Shown piece after piece: positions 7,210 to 15,615 of a DNA stretch of 47,879 bases. Origin of the DNA: Alphaproteobacteria bacterium (GTDB taxonomy: Bacteria; Pseudomonadota; Alphaproteobacteria; Micavibrionales; Micavibrionaceae); assembly GCA_030750865.1 (NCBI GenBank), contig JASMHE010000014.1, positions 1 through 47,879 on the forward strand, read 5' to 3'. The notes beneath the pieces were generated by a model. That model worked only from the letters and a program-made list of their open reading frames with translations, ran no database searches and had not been told where the DNA came from. Each line of letters opens with the position of its first letter. Position 1 is the stretch's first letter. The position numbers were made by a program, and so were the translations under genes.

Positions 7210-8166
7210 CTAAGCGGCCTTTTTCTGACAAGTTGACAGATCGACCTTATCCGCCCCCTTCAAGGACAGAATGTCGCGCGCTTCATCCGGCGTTGCAATC
7301 TCAAACGACAGCCCTTCCAGAACCGTGCGAATTTTACGCACTTGCTGTGCATTTGTTTCGGCCAGTTGGCCCGGACCAAGCCACAAGGAATCTTCCAGAC
7401 CGACACGCACATTGGCACCCATTGTTGCGCCCATTGTCGCCAGTTTCATTTGATGACTGCCTGCACCCAGAATAGACCAGTGATAATCATCACCGAACAA
7501 ACGGTCTGCCGTGCGCTTCATATGAATCAGGTCTTCTTCATGACCGCCAATGCCGCCAAAAATCCCGAACACGGATTGAATAAAGAATGGCGGCTTCACA
7601 AGCCCTGCATCGACAAAATATTTCAGGTTATAAAGATGTCCGACATCATAACATTCAAATTCAAAACGTGTGCCGTTTTCCAGGCCCATTTTCATGATCG
7701 CTTCGATATCTTCGAATGTATTGCGGAAGATAATCGCCTTATTACTCAGATGTGTGCGTTCCCACTCATATTCCAAATCATCTTCGTAACGGTTCAACAT
7801 CGGGAACAGACCGAAATTGATTGTGCCCATATTCAGGGATGCCAGCTCTGGCTTGAATGTCGCAGCCGGTTTCATGCGTTCTTCGACTGTCATTTGCGGT
7901 GCGCCGCCTGTGGTAATGTTAATGACGGCATCAGTTGCATCGGCAACCTGCGGCAAAAAGCGCGTAAACATCTCCGGATCCTGTGTCGGGCGACCATCTT
8001 CCGGATCACGGGCATGCAAATGCAATACCGCCGCCCCTTCATTGGCTGCGGCAATTGCGGCTTCTGCGATTTCATCCGGTGTCACAGGCAAATATTGCGA
8101 CATTGACGGCGTATGAATCGCCCCTGTCGGCGCACATGTAATGATAACTTTTCTGGATTTCGCCAT
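7210..8166 (-). CDS. BKACE family (DUF849) beta-keto acid cleavage enzyme
   Basis: A 318-residue TIM-barrel protein of the 3-keto-5-aminohexanoate cleavage (Kce/BKACE) family. The zinc-site motif VLHLHARDPEDGRPTQD gives His49 and His51, and the third-ligand glutamate is probably Glu258 in GLEDSLWLGPG. Family enzymes condense a beta-keto acid with acetyl-CoA and split it into acetoacetate and a new acyl-CoA. The substrate varies widely (amino-keto acids, dehydrocarnitine, keto-adipate and others) and cannot be read here. Start choice: AGGAAG lies 6-7 nt before the ATG at 8166 (MAKSRKVIITCAPTG); an upstream in-frame start has no better site. The downstream SDR may feed it a keto acid. It is divergent from the gamma-carbonic-anhydrase gene. 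Confidence 0.9.
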   Translation of the reverse strand: MAKSRKVIITCAPTGAIHTPSMSQYLPVTPDEIAEAAIAAANEGAAVLHLHARDPEDGRPTQDPEMFTRFLPQVADATDAVINITTGGAPQMTVEERMKPAATFKPELASLNMGTINFGLFPMLNRYEDDLEYEWERTHLSNKAIIFRNTFEDIEAIMKMGLENGTRFEFECYDVGHLYNLKYFVDAGLVKPPFFIQSVFGIFGGIGGHEEDLIHMKRTADRLFGDDYHWSILGAGSHQMKLATMGATMGANVRVGLEDSLWLGPGQLAETNAQQVRKIRTVLEGLSFEIATPDEARDILSLKGADKVDLSTCQKKAA

Positions 8167-8288
8167 AGCGTTCTTCCTTTCGATGTTCTCCACTGTCTTT
8201 TATTGTTGTTATTTGTGCCCGCCAATATTCCATAAAAACCTTAGCCTCACAAGTGGAATCATTGCTGCATAACAGCCAAACCCCATCC

Positions 8289-8316
8289 TTTACAGCCTTA
8301 CAAAAGTGCGTATAGT
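8289..8316 (+). promoter_or_regulatory. Sigma70-type promoter of the gamma-carbonic-anhydrase-like gene
   Basis: TTTACA (8289-8294), 16-nt spacer, TATAGT (8311-8316); each box matches 5 of 6 consensus bases. Predicted start near 8323, leaving a leader of about 29 nt that includes AAAGGACGG ahead of the ATG at 8352. Confidence 0.5.
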
Positions 8317-8351
8317 AAAAGGATACACGCGCATATTAAAGGACGGATCAC

Positions 8352-8900
8352 ATGACCAATATTTATCCTTACAACAATATCTGGCCAAAACTGGATCAAA
8401 GCGTTTTCGTTGCGCCCGATGCATTTATTTCGGGTGATGTCGAAATGGGAAAAGGCTCAAGCGTTTGGCCATTTTGTTCATTGCGCGGCGATGAAAAAGA
8501 AATCCGCATCGGCGAATATACCAATATTCAGGACAATACTGTTGTCCACGTCACAGGGACATTACAGGGCACATATATTGGTGATCACGTCACAATCGGG
8601 CATGGCTGTATCATTCATGCCTGCACCATCGGAAATTTATGTCTGATCGGCATGGGCGCCATTATTCTGGACGGCGCAACGGTCGAAGACAAGGCAATGG
8701 TTGCCGCAGGTGCGACGGTCACCCCCGGAAAGACAGTACCATCGGGTGAATTATGGGCCGGAAGCCCGGCGAAATTCATGCGCAAATTAACCGATAAAGA
8801 CATGGAATATCTGGAATATTCGGCACAAAACTACGTCAATCGTTCCAAAGAATATTTTGCCGCCGGACTTGGGCAACATATTCTCTTCGAAGCGGAATGA
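8352..8900 (+). CDS. Gamma-class carbonic anhydrase-like protein
   Basis: A 182-residue left-handed beta-helix protein built from hexapeptide repeats ([LIV]-G-x4), for example IRIGEYTNIQDNTVVH and IGDHVTIGHGCIIHACTIG. The zinc triad of the gamma-carbonic anhydrase/YrdA/PaaY group is present: His66, His84 and His89. Arg45 and Asp47 of the conserved RGD are in SLRGDEKEI. The acidic loop of the archaeal Cam enzyme is absent, as in the CamH/YrdA branch. Members are trimers; many are carbonic anhydrases but several show no activity in vitro, so function is probable rather than certain. The gene stands alone with its own promoter and divergent BKACE upstream. Confidence 0.9.
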   Translation: MTNIYPYNNIWPKLDQSVFVAPDAFISGDVEMGKGSSVWPFCSLRGDEKEIRIGEYTNIQDNTVVHVTGTLQGTYIGDHVTIGHGCIIHACTIGNLCLIGMGAIILDGATVEDKAMVAAGATVTPGKTVPSGELWAGSPAKFMRKLTDKDMEYLEYSAQNYVNRSKEYFAAGLGQHILFEAE

Positions 8901-9052
8901 AATAACACACATCTATCCCTGACGGACACGCCCCGCAAAACACGAACACGCCCCGCGAAAACGCCTGTTTTCTGCGAAAAAACCCGTCATTTTACGTCCT
9001 TCTTAGCCGCACCACACCAAATTCCATAAAATTTTAAATAAATCGGGCAAAA

Positions 9053-9072
9053 TTAACCTTTTTTAACCTTTA
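9053..9072. repeat. Two 10-bp TTAACC direct repeats upstream of the muramidase gene
   Basis: TTAACCTTTT and TTAACCTTTA lie end to end, exactly one helical turn apart, about 40 nt before the ATG at 9112. They resemble a CtrA box (TTAA-N7-TTAAC), but the spacer between the TTAA blocks is 6, not 7. A CATAAT (-10-like) lies at 9078-9083. The region 8901-9052 also has two copies of ACACGCCCCGC near 8928 and 8946; I see no gene in it. Confidence 0.35.
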
Positions 9073-9111
9073 TCGTTCATAATGAGGGGGAAATTAGGAA
9101 TTTATAAGAAA

Positions 9112-10110
9112 ATGAGCTACGGAACAGACCATAATATCGGCGAGAACATCGGTTCAGACATCAGTTTGGACATCGGTGAAGAATCGCTCTCGGAACGCAG
9201 AGTTCCGGGACGTTCCGGCATGACTCGCAAAGACCTGAAAGGGATGGAGCAAGGCATCGCCGATATGTTCTTGTTTTTTGCACAAGCCCTTGCCGTTTCA
9301 GGGCAGGAAAATATAGAGCTCACCGAGCTACTCATGGATATTTTAGGCTTTGACGATCCGTCGCAGATGGATGGCTGGGTACAGGATATGCAGCAAAATG
9401 GCTGGGAGTGGAGCGACGATCACGATTTCAGCAATTTTGATTTTGATGGCGCATCGGCCATGAACGGCAGCCTGCTTGATCTGATCTCTGAACATGAATC
9501 AGGCGGCAGCTATACCATTATTTACGGCGGCAGACATGTCGATCTGACAGAAATGACCGTCGATGAAGTTCTGCGCTTTCAGGAAGCGACAGTTGCAAGC
9601 GGATCACCGTCATCAGCGGTCGGACGATACCAAATTATTCACAAAACACTTGATGGCTTAAAGGACGAAATGGGCCTGCGCGGTGACGAACCGTTTGATG
9701 AAGCCATGCAAGACCGCATGGCCACCGTCTTGTTAAACCGCCGCGGATATGACGATTATCTGAGCGGTGAAATCGGTGATGCGGAATTCATGAGAAACCT
9801 GTCTCAGGAATGGGCATCCCTGCCCAAAGATATGGGCGGACGCAGCTATTACGCAGGGGACGGCCTCAACAAAGCGCTGACATCTCCCGAAGCGGTGCTG
9901 GCGGCCATGCGTGGCGAACGCGATGCAGCACGGTCAAGCCTATCCGGTCAGGATGGCGAAAGCATGACCGCCTCTGTTGATTTACAACAAGAATACAGCG
10001 CCGCCACAGCGGCAACCGAGCCGCTTGATGTACCCGGACGGAACGGTCAGGATATTACACAGCCCGATCCGGATCAGCGCCCTGAATATGCAGGTCTTGC
10101 CCTGTCGTAA
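9112..10110 (+). CDS. Lysozyme-like protein resembling GH104 phage endolysins
   Basis: A 332-residue protein with a lysozyme-fold core at about residues 118-250. The core has the catalytic-Glu segment LISEHESGGSY (Glu127/Glu129), then AVGRYQIIHKTLDGL (170-184) and SQEWASLP (231-238). These correspond in order to SEG, GAGRYQLL and IWASLPG in the lambda R endolysin (GH104 lytic transglycosylase), so it probably cleaves peptidoglycan. Around the core are an Asn/Ile/Gly/Ser-rich N-terminus, a helical acidic domain (40-115) and a disordered acidic tail. There is no signal peptide, holin or phage neighbour, so the export route is unknown. Start choice: AGGA precedes the ATG at 9112, while the in-frame ATG at 9082 lacks a Shine-Dalgarno sequence and overlaps a possible -10 box. 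Confidence 0.7.
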   Translation: MSYGTDHNIGENIGSDISLDIGEESLSERRVPGRSGMTRKDLKGMEQGIADMFLFFAQALAVSGQENIELTELLMDILGFDDPSQMDGWVQDMQQNGWEWSDDHDFSNFDFDGASAMNGSLLDLISEHESGGSYTIIYGGRHVDLTEMTVDEVLRFQEATVASGSPSSAVGRYQIIHKTLDGLKDEMGLRGDEPFDEAMQDRMATVLLNRRGYDDYLSGEIGDAEFMRNLSQEWASLPKDMGGRSYYAGDGLNKALTSPEAVLAAMRGERDAARSSLSGQDGESMTASVDLQQEYSAATAATEPLDVPGRNGQDITQPDPDQRPEYAGLALS

Positions 10111-10172
10111 ATATCATGAAAAGGCACACTGAATAAGCAGGCTGAACAAACAGAGCGATCCGGCCAAATACT

Positions 10173-11015
10173 TTATCCCATTTTTTGATGAAAATAATCT
10201 GCAACAAGTTTACGTGACTCGCGGCTGGTGCGGTGTTGCAATCCGGCGACGACGCTGGTTTGTAATGTCCCCAGATAACGTTCTAAGGCCATGCGCATTT
10301 TTTCATATCGCTCGACTGGAAATTCTTCGTCATCATCGCCATAGATATAATAGGTTTCGGGCTTGCTTTGCAGGGCCGTATCCTGCGGGAAGAACGGCGC
10401 GCTATGCCCGACAAGGGCGCCAAGCTCGGTTGTCCGCGACAACCCTGTGTACATCGCAACTGCGCCGCCCTGCGAAAACCCCATCAAACCGATATTCCGA
10501 TCATCAAGACCATAATAATCACGATGTTCATCAATAAATTCGTTTAACGCTGTTGCGATTTCATCCATCCACGCCTGATATTGCGTCAAATCGGCCGAAG
10601 CGATTGAAAACCACTGACGCCGCAACGATTGATCAACATCATCATTGCGCAGCACAACGGGCACACGCAGAACAAATTCACTGTCTTCTTGTATCTGCTC
10701 CAGTTCCTCCGGTCCTTCCGGTGCGATAATCAATGCACCGGGCAATTTTTTCGAAATTTCTTCGGCCACCTTTTCCATGAAAACGGCACTGCGGCCATAA
10801 CCATGTAACAAAAAGATAATCTGATCAGGCTGTCCGTCGGTCTTCCCGAAACTCAGATAATTGAACATACCGGCACAAGACACCACTTTGTCTTGACGGG
10901 ATACGTCATCATCGCGGGCATGCACGCCGTCGCCATCTGCAACTGTATTCTGCGCCGATGCTTGAAATATCCGCGCGAACGGGATAAACAGTTTCTTGAA
11001 ATCAAAATTAAACAA
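10173..11015 (-). CDS. Alpha/beta-hydrolase, phospholipase/carboxylesterase family
   Basis: A serine esterase of the phospholipase/carboxylesterase (YpfH/Est) type. The oxyanion strand is FLLHGYG (68-74), the nucleophile elbow GFSQGG (179-184, Ser181), the acid is one of the aspartates in YGDDDEEFP (227-229), and His261 is in LQHRTS. The natural substrate is not deducible. The start is uncertain. A TTG at 11015 has an excellent GGGAGG site 8 nt upstream and gives 280 residues with an amphipathic 49-residue leader (FDFKKLFIPFARIF). The ATG at 10868 (MFNYLSFG) gives 231 residues, the usual family size, but has no clear ribosome site. It is divergent from ribF, with only 26 nt between starts if the TTG is used, and converges with the muramidase gene. 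Confidence 0.85.
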   Translation of the reverse strand: MFNFDFKKLFIPFARIFQASAQNTVADGDGVHARDDDVSRQDKVVSCAGMFNYLSFGKTDGQPDQIIFLLHGYGRSAVFMEKVAEEISKKLPGALIIAPEGPEELEQIQEDSEFVLRVPVVLRNDDVDQSLRRQWFSIASADLTQYQAWMDEIATALNEFIDEHRDYYGLDDRNIGLMGFSQGGAVAMYTGLSRTTELGALVGHSAPFFPQDTALQSKPETYYIYGDDDEEFPVERYEKMRMALERYLGTLQTSVVAGLQHRTSRESRKLVADYFHQKMG

Positions 11016-11041
11016 GACCAGAACCTCCCGGAATCTTTTTT

Positions 11042-11959
11042 ATGGATATTTTTAACAGTCTGATCAATTACCCAAGTAAAGCACGCGACACGGTTCTTGT
11101 CATTGGAAATTTTGATGGTGTACATCGCGGCCACCGCGAAATATTCGAAACGGCACGCAAGCTTGCCGACCAAAACGGGAAGAAACTGGCCGTACTGACG
11201 TTCGAGCCGCACCCGCGCCGTTTGTTCCGCGCCGATGACCCGCCTTTTCGCATTACACCGGAACATGTAAAAAACAGATTACTGGAATCCTGCGAGATCG
11301 ACCATTTGATTACGCTTGATTTTAACTGGGATTTTGCCAGCCAAAGCGCCGATGACTTTATTCAAACCATTTTGAAACAGGCGCTACAGCCCTTTCACAT
11401 CATGATCGGCTATGACTTTCATTTCGGGCAACTCCGCAAAGGCAACGCCCAGAGCCTGATTGATGCCGGATTTGACGTGACGGTCATTGACCAGATTACA
11501 GCGGATAACGGTGATGTCTATTCCTCGTCCAATATCCGCACAGCCCTGCGGCATGGTGATATTGCAAAAGCCAACACACTGCTGGGCTGGGACTGGGAAA
11601 TAGAAGGTATCGTCGTGCAAGGCGACCAGCGCGGCCGGGAAATCGGATATCCGACAGCAAATGTGCATCTGGATGAAACCCTGCATCCGGCCTATGGCAT
11701 TTATGCCACCTATGTGCAAGTGGAAGGCGAAGAGATATGGCGGCCGTCCGCGACCAATATCGGTATTCGGCCCATGTTCGAGGTCGAGATCGGACAGGTC
11801 GAAAGCTATATTTTCGACTTTGATCGCGATATTTACGGCAAGTCCTTACGGATCAAACCCGTTCAACGTCTGCGCGGCGAAGCAAAGTTCGACTCGCTGG
11901 AGGCCTTGATCACACAAATCGAACAGGATTGCGACCAAGCCCGCAAAATTCTGGCATAA
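11042..11959 (+). CDS. ribF: Bifunctional riboflavin kinase/FAD synthetase
   Basis: A 305-residue protein with both catalytic halves. The N-terminal nucleotidyltransferase shows GNFDGVHRGH (22-31, the HxGH-type ATP site) and TFEPHPRRLF, and the C-terminal riboflavin kinase starts near residue 183 with GDQRGREIGYPTANV. The SSSNIRTAL segment that links the domains is intact. It phosphorylates riboflavin to FMN and adenylates FMN to FAD in the cytoplasm. The ATG at 11042 is only 26 nt from the start of the divergent esterase, leaving no room for an FMN riboswitch. ileS follows 180 nt downstream on the same strand, an order (ribF-ileS-lspA) common in proteobacteria, so read-through is likely. Confidence 0.96.
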   Translation: MDIFNSLINYPSKARDTVLVIGNFDGVHRGHREIFETARKLADQNGKKLAVLTFEPHPRRLFRADDPPFRITPEHVKNRLLESCEIDHLITLDFNWDFASQSADDFIQTILKQALQPFHIMIGYDFHFGQLRKGNAQSLIDAGFDVTVIDQITADNGDVYSSSNIRTALRHGDIAKANTLLGWDWEIEGIVVQGDQRGREIGYPTANVHLDETLHPAYGIYATYVQVEGEEIWRPSATNIGIRPMFEVEIGQVESYIFDFDRDIYGKSLRIKPVQRLRGEAKFDSLEALITQIEQDCDQARKILA

Positions 11960-12053
11960 CCCCGATAAACAGGGTTGATTTTTACCCCCCGGCTTGGCAC
12001 ATTGACGCTATGCAAAACAACATACGCACACGCATTATTATTCGAATTACGTA

Positions 12054-12081
12054 GCCGGTTCTTCTTTTGATAAGAATCGGC
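12054..12081. other. Stem-loop in the ileS leader
   Basis: GCCGGTTCTT (12054-12063) pairs with AAGAATCGGC (12072-12081) through 10 bp with one G-U pair and an 8-nt loop, 58 nt before the ileS ATG. No T-run follows on the plus strand, so it is not a ribF terminator. It could affect ileS mRNA processing or translation. The 180-nt ribF-ileS gap holds no gene. Confidence 0.35.
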
Positions 12082-12139
12082 CTGTTCTTGTAACGCAAAA
12101 CATAATTGTAATTCCCCCTTTGAAAACCGGATAAAAACC

Positions 12140-15037
12140 ATGAGCACGAATTTAGACAACGCGGAAGAGCGCGCAAAACTCTATAAAGAAACCGTATTTC
12201 TTCCGACAACAGATTTCCCGATGCGTGGCGGCTTGCCGCAAAAAGAACCCGACATCCTGAAAAAATGGCAGGATATGGATCTGTACGGCAAGATGCGCGA
12301 TAAAAATGCAGACAAACCAAAATGGATTTTGCATGACGGCCCGCCCTATGCAAACGGCAATATCCATATGGGCCACGCGTTGAACAAAATCCTGAAAGAT
12401 GTCGTCATTAAAAACTGGAAAATGATGGGCTACAGCACCCCTTACGTGCCAGGGTGGGATTGTCACGGTCTGCCGATCGAATGGAAGATCGAAGAACAAT
12501 ACCGCAAGGCCGGCAAAGACAAGGACGAGGTCGATATTCTGGCCTTCCGCGATGAATGCCGCAAATTCGCAAAAGACTGGGTTGATACGCAAAGCGCACA
12601 ATTTCAACGCCTCGGCGTAACCGGCGACTGGGATAACCCGTATCTGACCATGACAAACCGCGCCGAAGGCAAAATCGTGCGTGAGATCCATAAATTCGCG
12701 CTGAACGGCCTGTTATATAAAGGGGCAAAACCGGTCATGTGGTCTGTGGTTGAAAAAACAGCCCTCGCCGAAGCCGAAGTGGAATATCAGGATCATAAAT
12801 CCGTCACGGTCTGGGTGCGCTTTCCGGTCGCAAAGACAGACAATGCGGCCCTTGAAGGTGCGGATATTGTGATTTGGACAACAACGCCGTGGACACTGCC
12901 GTCCAACCGTGCCGTGGCCTTCGGCAAGGATCTGGAATATGGCGTGTATGAAGTCACCGCCACCAGTGAAGGTGCCAAAGTCGAACAAGGCGCAAAAATT
13001 GCGCTTGCAACATCACTCGCTGACGGCGTGAAAGAACAGGCAAAAATTGAAGAGTGGACCTGCATTGCGACCTTTAAAGGATCAGAAGTCGCCGGAACAG
13101 TCTGCCATCACCCGCTACATGATCAGGGATATGATTTCGATGTCCCTGCCCTTGAAGGTGATTTCGTCACGGCAGATGCCGGTACGGGATTTGTGCATGT
13201 GGCCCCCGGTCACGGTGAAGACGACTTTTATCTTGGGGTCGCCAACGGTATCGAGGTCACAGACAATGTCACAGATGATGGTAAATTCCGTCCGCATGTG
13301 CCGTTATTTGCAGGCATGGAAGTGTACACGCAAGACGGCGCGCTCGGCGGCGGAAATTTTGCCGTTCTCAAAGCGCTTGCCGAAGCAGGAAAGCTGTTAT
13401 CGAAAGGGTCTGTGCGACACGAATACCCGCATAGCTGGCGTTCCAAAGCCCCTGTGATCTTCCGTACAACACCGCAATGGTTTATCGCGATGGACGAAAC
13501 GGCCAATGACAGCAATGCAACATTGCGTGAAACGGCCCTAAAAGCCATAAAAGACACAGGCTGGGTTCCGGCCAAAGGGGAAACCCGCATTGCATCCATG
13601 ATCGCAAACCGTCCTGACTGGTGTATTTCACGCCAGCGCGCATGGGGCGTACCGATTGCATTATTCGTTCATAAAGACACAGGCGAAATGCTGGTCGATA
13701 ACGATGTGTTTGCCCGCGTCGGCGAAGCCTTCGAAGAAGAAGGTGCGGATTGCTGGTGGCATGAAGGCGCGGCACAGCGCTTTCTGGGCGATCAATACGA
13801 TGCGGCTGATTATAATCAGGTTTTTGACATCGTTGATGTCTGGTTTGAATCCGGTTCAACCCATGCGTTCGTGATCGGTGATGATGTGACATGGCCAGAC
13901 CACAAAGGCATCGAACAAATTGATCTATATCTTGAAGGATCGGACCAGCATCGCGGCTGGTTCCACTCATCCTTGCTTGAAAGTTGCGGCACAAAAGGCC
14001 GCGCGCCCTATGAAAACGTGCTGACACACGGATTTGTACTGGATGAAAAAGGTTACAAAATGTCCAAATCAATGGGCAATGTAGTCGATCCGTTGAAGAT
14101 GATGGAACAATATGGCGCTGATATTCTGCGCCTGTGGGTCATGACATCGGATTATGCCGAAGATATCCGCATCGGGAAGAACACGTTGAAAAATACGGGC
14201 GACCTGTATCGCCGTATTCGCAACACATTGCGATTCTTGCTGGGCGCGCTTGACGGTTTCACCAAAGCCGAATCCGTTGAATTTTCAGATGATGCCTCAT
14301 CTTTGCCGAAGCTGGAACAATTTATGCTTCACCGCCTGCATGAAATGGATGGAAAAGTACGTAGCCACATCGAAAACTATGACTTTGCCAAGCTGGCGAA
14401 ACTCTTACATGATTTTTGTAACGAAGATTTGTCCGCCTTCTATTTCGACATCCGCAAAGATTGTTTGTATTGCGATGCACCCGACAGCGAAAAACGCCGC
14501 GCGTGCCGCACCGTCATGGCCGTGATCTTTAACGGTCTGACCGCATGGCTTGCACCGATCCTGTCTTTCACGGCAGAAGAAGCATGGGGCCACCGCCCAC
14601 AGGATGTGTTCGAAGATGTCGATTCCGTGCACCTGCGCGATTTTCCGACTATACCGGACGCATGGCAGAATGACGCACTGGCCGAGCAATGGGACGTTAT
14701 TCGTGGTATTCGTAAAAAAGTTCTGGAGGCGATCGAGCCCTTGCGCGCCAGCAAAGAGCTTGGCTCTTCGCTGGAAGCAAAGCCCGTTATCACACTGCCC
14801 GCAGCACACGCGGCATTGCTGAATGATACGGAACTGGCTGAAATCTGCATCACCTCACAAGCCGAAATCAAAACAGGCGATGACGATGCGGTCACCATCG
14901 AAAAAGCAACCGGCGCGAAATGCGAACGCTGCTGGCAGGTCTTGCCGGATGTCAATACCGACAATACCTATCCGGGTGTCTGTGCGCGATGCGCCGAAGC
15001 TGTTTCATCCCACAAGGGAGATTTGAAGGCCGCCTGA
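12140..15037 (+). CDS. ileS: Isoleucyl-tRNA synthetase
   Basis: A 965-residue class Ia synthetase, the length of the bacterial type. The HIGH motif reads HMGH (76-79, after PPYANGNI), KMSKS is at about 640-644 (GYKMSKSMGN), and the CP1 editing domain lies between (TTTPWTLPSNRA near 255 and GTGFVHVAPGHGEDD near 350). The C-terminal zinc site has Cys928/Cys931 (CERCW) and Cys948/Cys951 (CARC). It charges tRNA-Ile in the cytoplasm and hydrolyses mischarged valine. The intact C-terminal zinc domain marks the mupirocin-sensitive bacterial class rather than the eukaryote-like class. lspA follows after 34 nt. Confidence 0.98.
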   Translation: MSTNLDNAEERAKLYKETVFLPTTDFPMRGGLPQKEPDILKKWQDMDLYGKMRDKNADKPKWILHDGPPYANGNIHMGHALNKILKDVVIKNWKMMGYSTPYVPGWDCHGLPIEWKIEEQYRKAGKDKDEVDILAFRDECRKFAKDWVDTQSAQFQRLGVTGDWDNPYLTMTNRAEGKIVREIHKFALNGLLYKGAKPVMWSVVEKTALAEAEVEYQDHKSVTVWVRFPVAKTDNAALEGADIVIWTTTPWTLPSNRAVAFGKDLEYGVYEVTATSEGAKVEQGAKIALATSLADGVKEQAKIEEWTCIATFKGSEVAGTVCHHPLHDQGYDFDVPALEGDFVTADAGTGFVHVAPGHGEDDFYLGVANGIEVTDNVTDDGKFRPHVPLFAGMEVYTQDGALGGGNFAVLKALAEAGKLLSKGSVRHEYPHSWRSKAPVIFRTTPQWFIAMDETANDSNATLRETALKAIKDTGWVPAKGETRIASMIANRPDWCISRQRAWGVPIALFVHKDTGEMLVDNDVFARVGEAFEEEGADCWWHEGAAQRFLGDQYDAADYNQVFDIVDVWFESGSTHAFVIGDDVTWPDHKGIEQIDLYLEGSDQHRGWFHSSLLESCGTKGRAPYENVLTHGFVLDEKGYKMSKSMGNVVDPLKMMEQYGADILRLWVMTSDYAEDIRIGKNTLKNTGDLYRRIRNTLRFLLGALDGFTKAESVEFSDDASSLPKLEQFMLHRLHEMDGKVRSHIENYDFAKLAKLLHDFCNEDLSAFYFDIRKDCLYCDAPDSEKRRACRTVMAVIFNGLTAWLAPILSFTAEEAWGHRPQDVFEDVDSVHLRDFPTIPDAWQNDALAEQWDVIRGIRKKVLEAIEPLRASKELGSSLEAKPVITLPAAHAALLNDTELAEICITSQAEIKTGDDDAVTIEKATGAKCERCWQVLPDVNTDNTYPGVCARCAEAVSSHKGDLKAA

Positions 15038-15071
15038 TTGACAAAGGGCGTCCCTCTTCTAAGGACCAACC

Positions 15072-15581
15072 ATGACAGACACACAGATACGATACCGTCC
15101 TGTTGTTTTGACCGTTCTGCTGGTTCTGATCGCCGATCAGATTTCCAAGTGGAGTATTCTTGGTATCTTACGGGAAAACGGGCCGATTGATGTGTTGCCG
15201 TTTTTCAATCTCGTGCTTGTTTATAATAAAGGCGTCAGTTTCGGCCTGTTTAATCACATGGATATGCGCTTTGGCCTGATCGGATTTGCGCTGTTAATGA
15301 CCGTCTTTCTGGTCATCTGGCTTATCAAAGAAGAAAATCACCGCACACGGATTGCTCTTGCGGCCGTCATTGCGGGCGCGATCGGCAATGTCATCGACCG
15401 GATTTTCCACGGTGCTGTGATTGATTTCCTCGATTTTCATGCCTTTGGCTGGCATTATCCGGCATTCAATATTGCCGATAGTTCCATCGTCTTAGGCATT
15501 GCATATTTACTCTTCGATAGTTTATTCTTAGAGCACCGAAAAAAAGAGAATCATGCGCAAACGCGCGATAATGACAAATGA
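15072..15581 (+). CDS. lspA: Lipoprotein signal peptidase (signal peptidase II)
   Basis: A 169-residue inner-membrane aspartyl protease with four hydrophobic helices. Family boxes are ADQISKW (21-27), YNKGVSFGLF (51-60), GNVIDR with catalytic Asp109, and AFNIADSSIV with catalytic Asp136. It removes the signal peptide from prolipoproteins after lipidation of the lipobox cysteine. AAGGA stands 7-8 nt before the ATG. Two likely substrates are encoded just downstream: the DUF3035 lipoprotein and the second M16 protein, both with lipoboxes. The C-terminus is Lys/Arg/Asn-rich and cytoplasmic. Confidence 0.97.
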   Translation: MTDTQIRYRPVVLTVLLVLIADQISKWSILGILRENGPIDVLPFFNLVLVYNKGVSFGLFNHMDMRFGLIGFALLMTVFLVIWLIKEENHRTRIALAAVIAGAIGNVIDRIFHGAVIDFLDFHAFGWHYPAFNIADSSIVLGIAYLLFDSLFLEHRKKENHAQTRDNDK

Positions 15582-15615
15582 AGACGACGAATAAGTAACA
15601 ACCGGAATGGATAGT

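Noticed and set aside
7342-8106. A 254-codon plus-strand open frame antisense to the BKACE gene
   Set aside because: It overlaps a clear enzyme gene, has a Cys/His-rich composition and no ribosome site.
11016-11041. FMN riboswitch ahead of ribF
   Set aside because: Only 26 nt are available to the neighbouring gene; no conserved RFN element text seen.
11990-12025. TTGGCAC near 11995 resembling the -24 element of a sigma54 promoter upstream of ileS
   Set aside because: The required TTGCW block is not present at the right distance (CGCTA instead).
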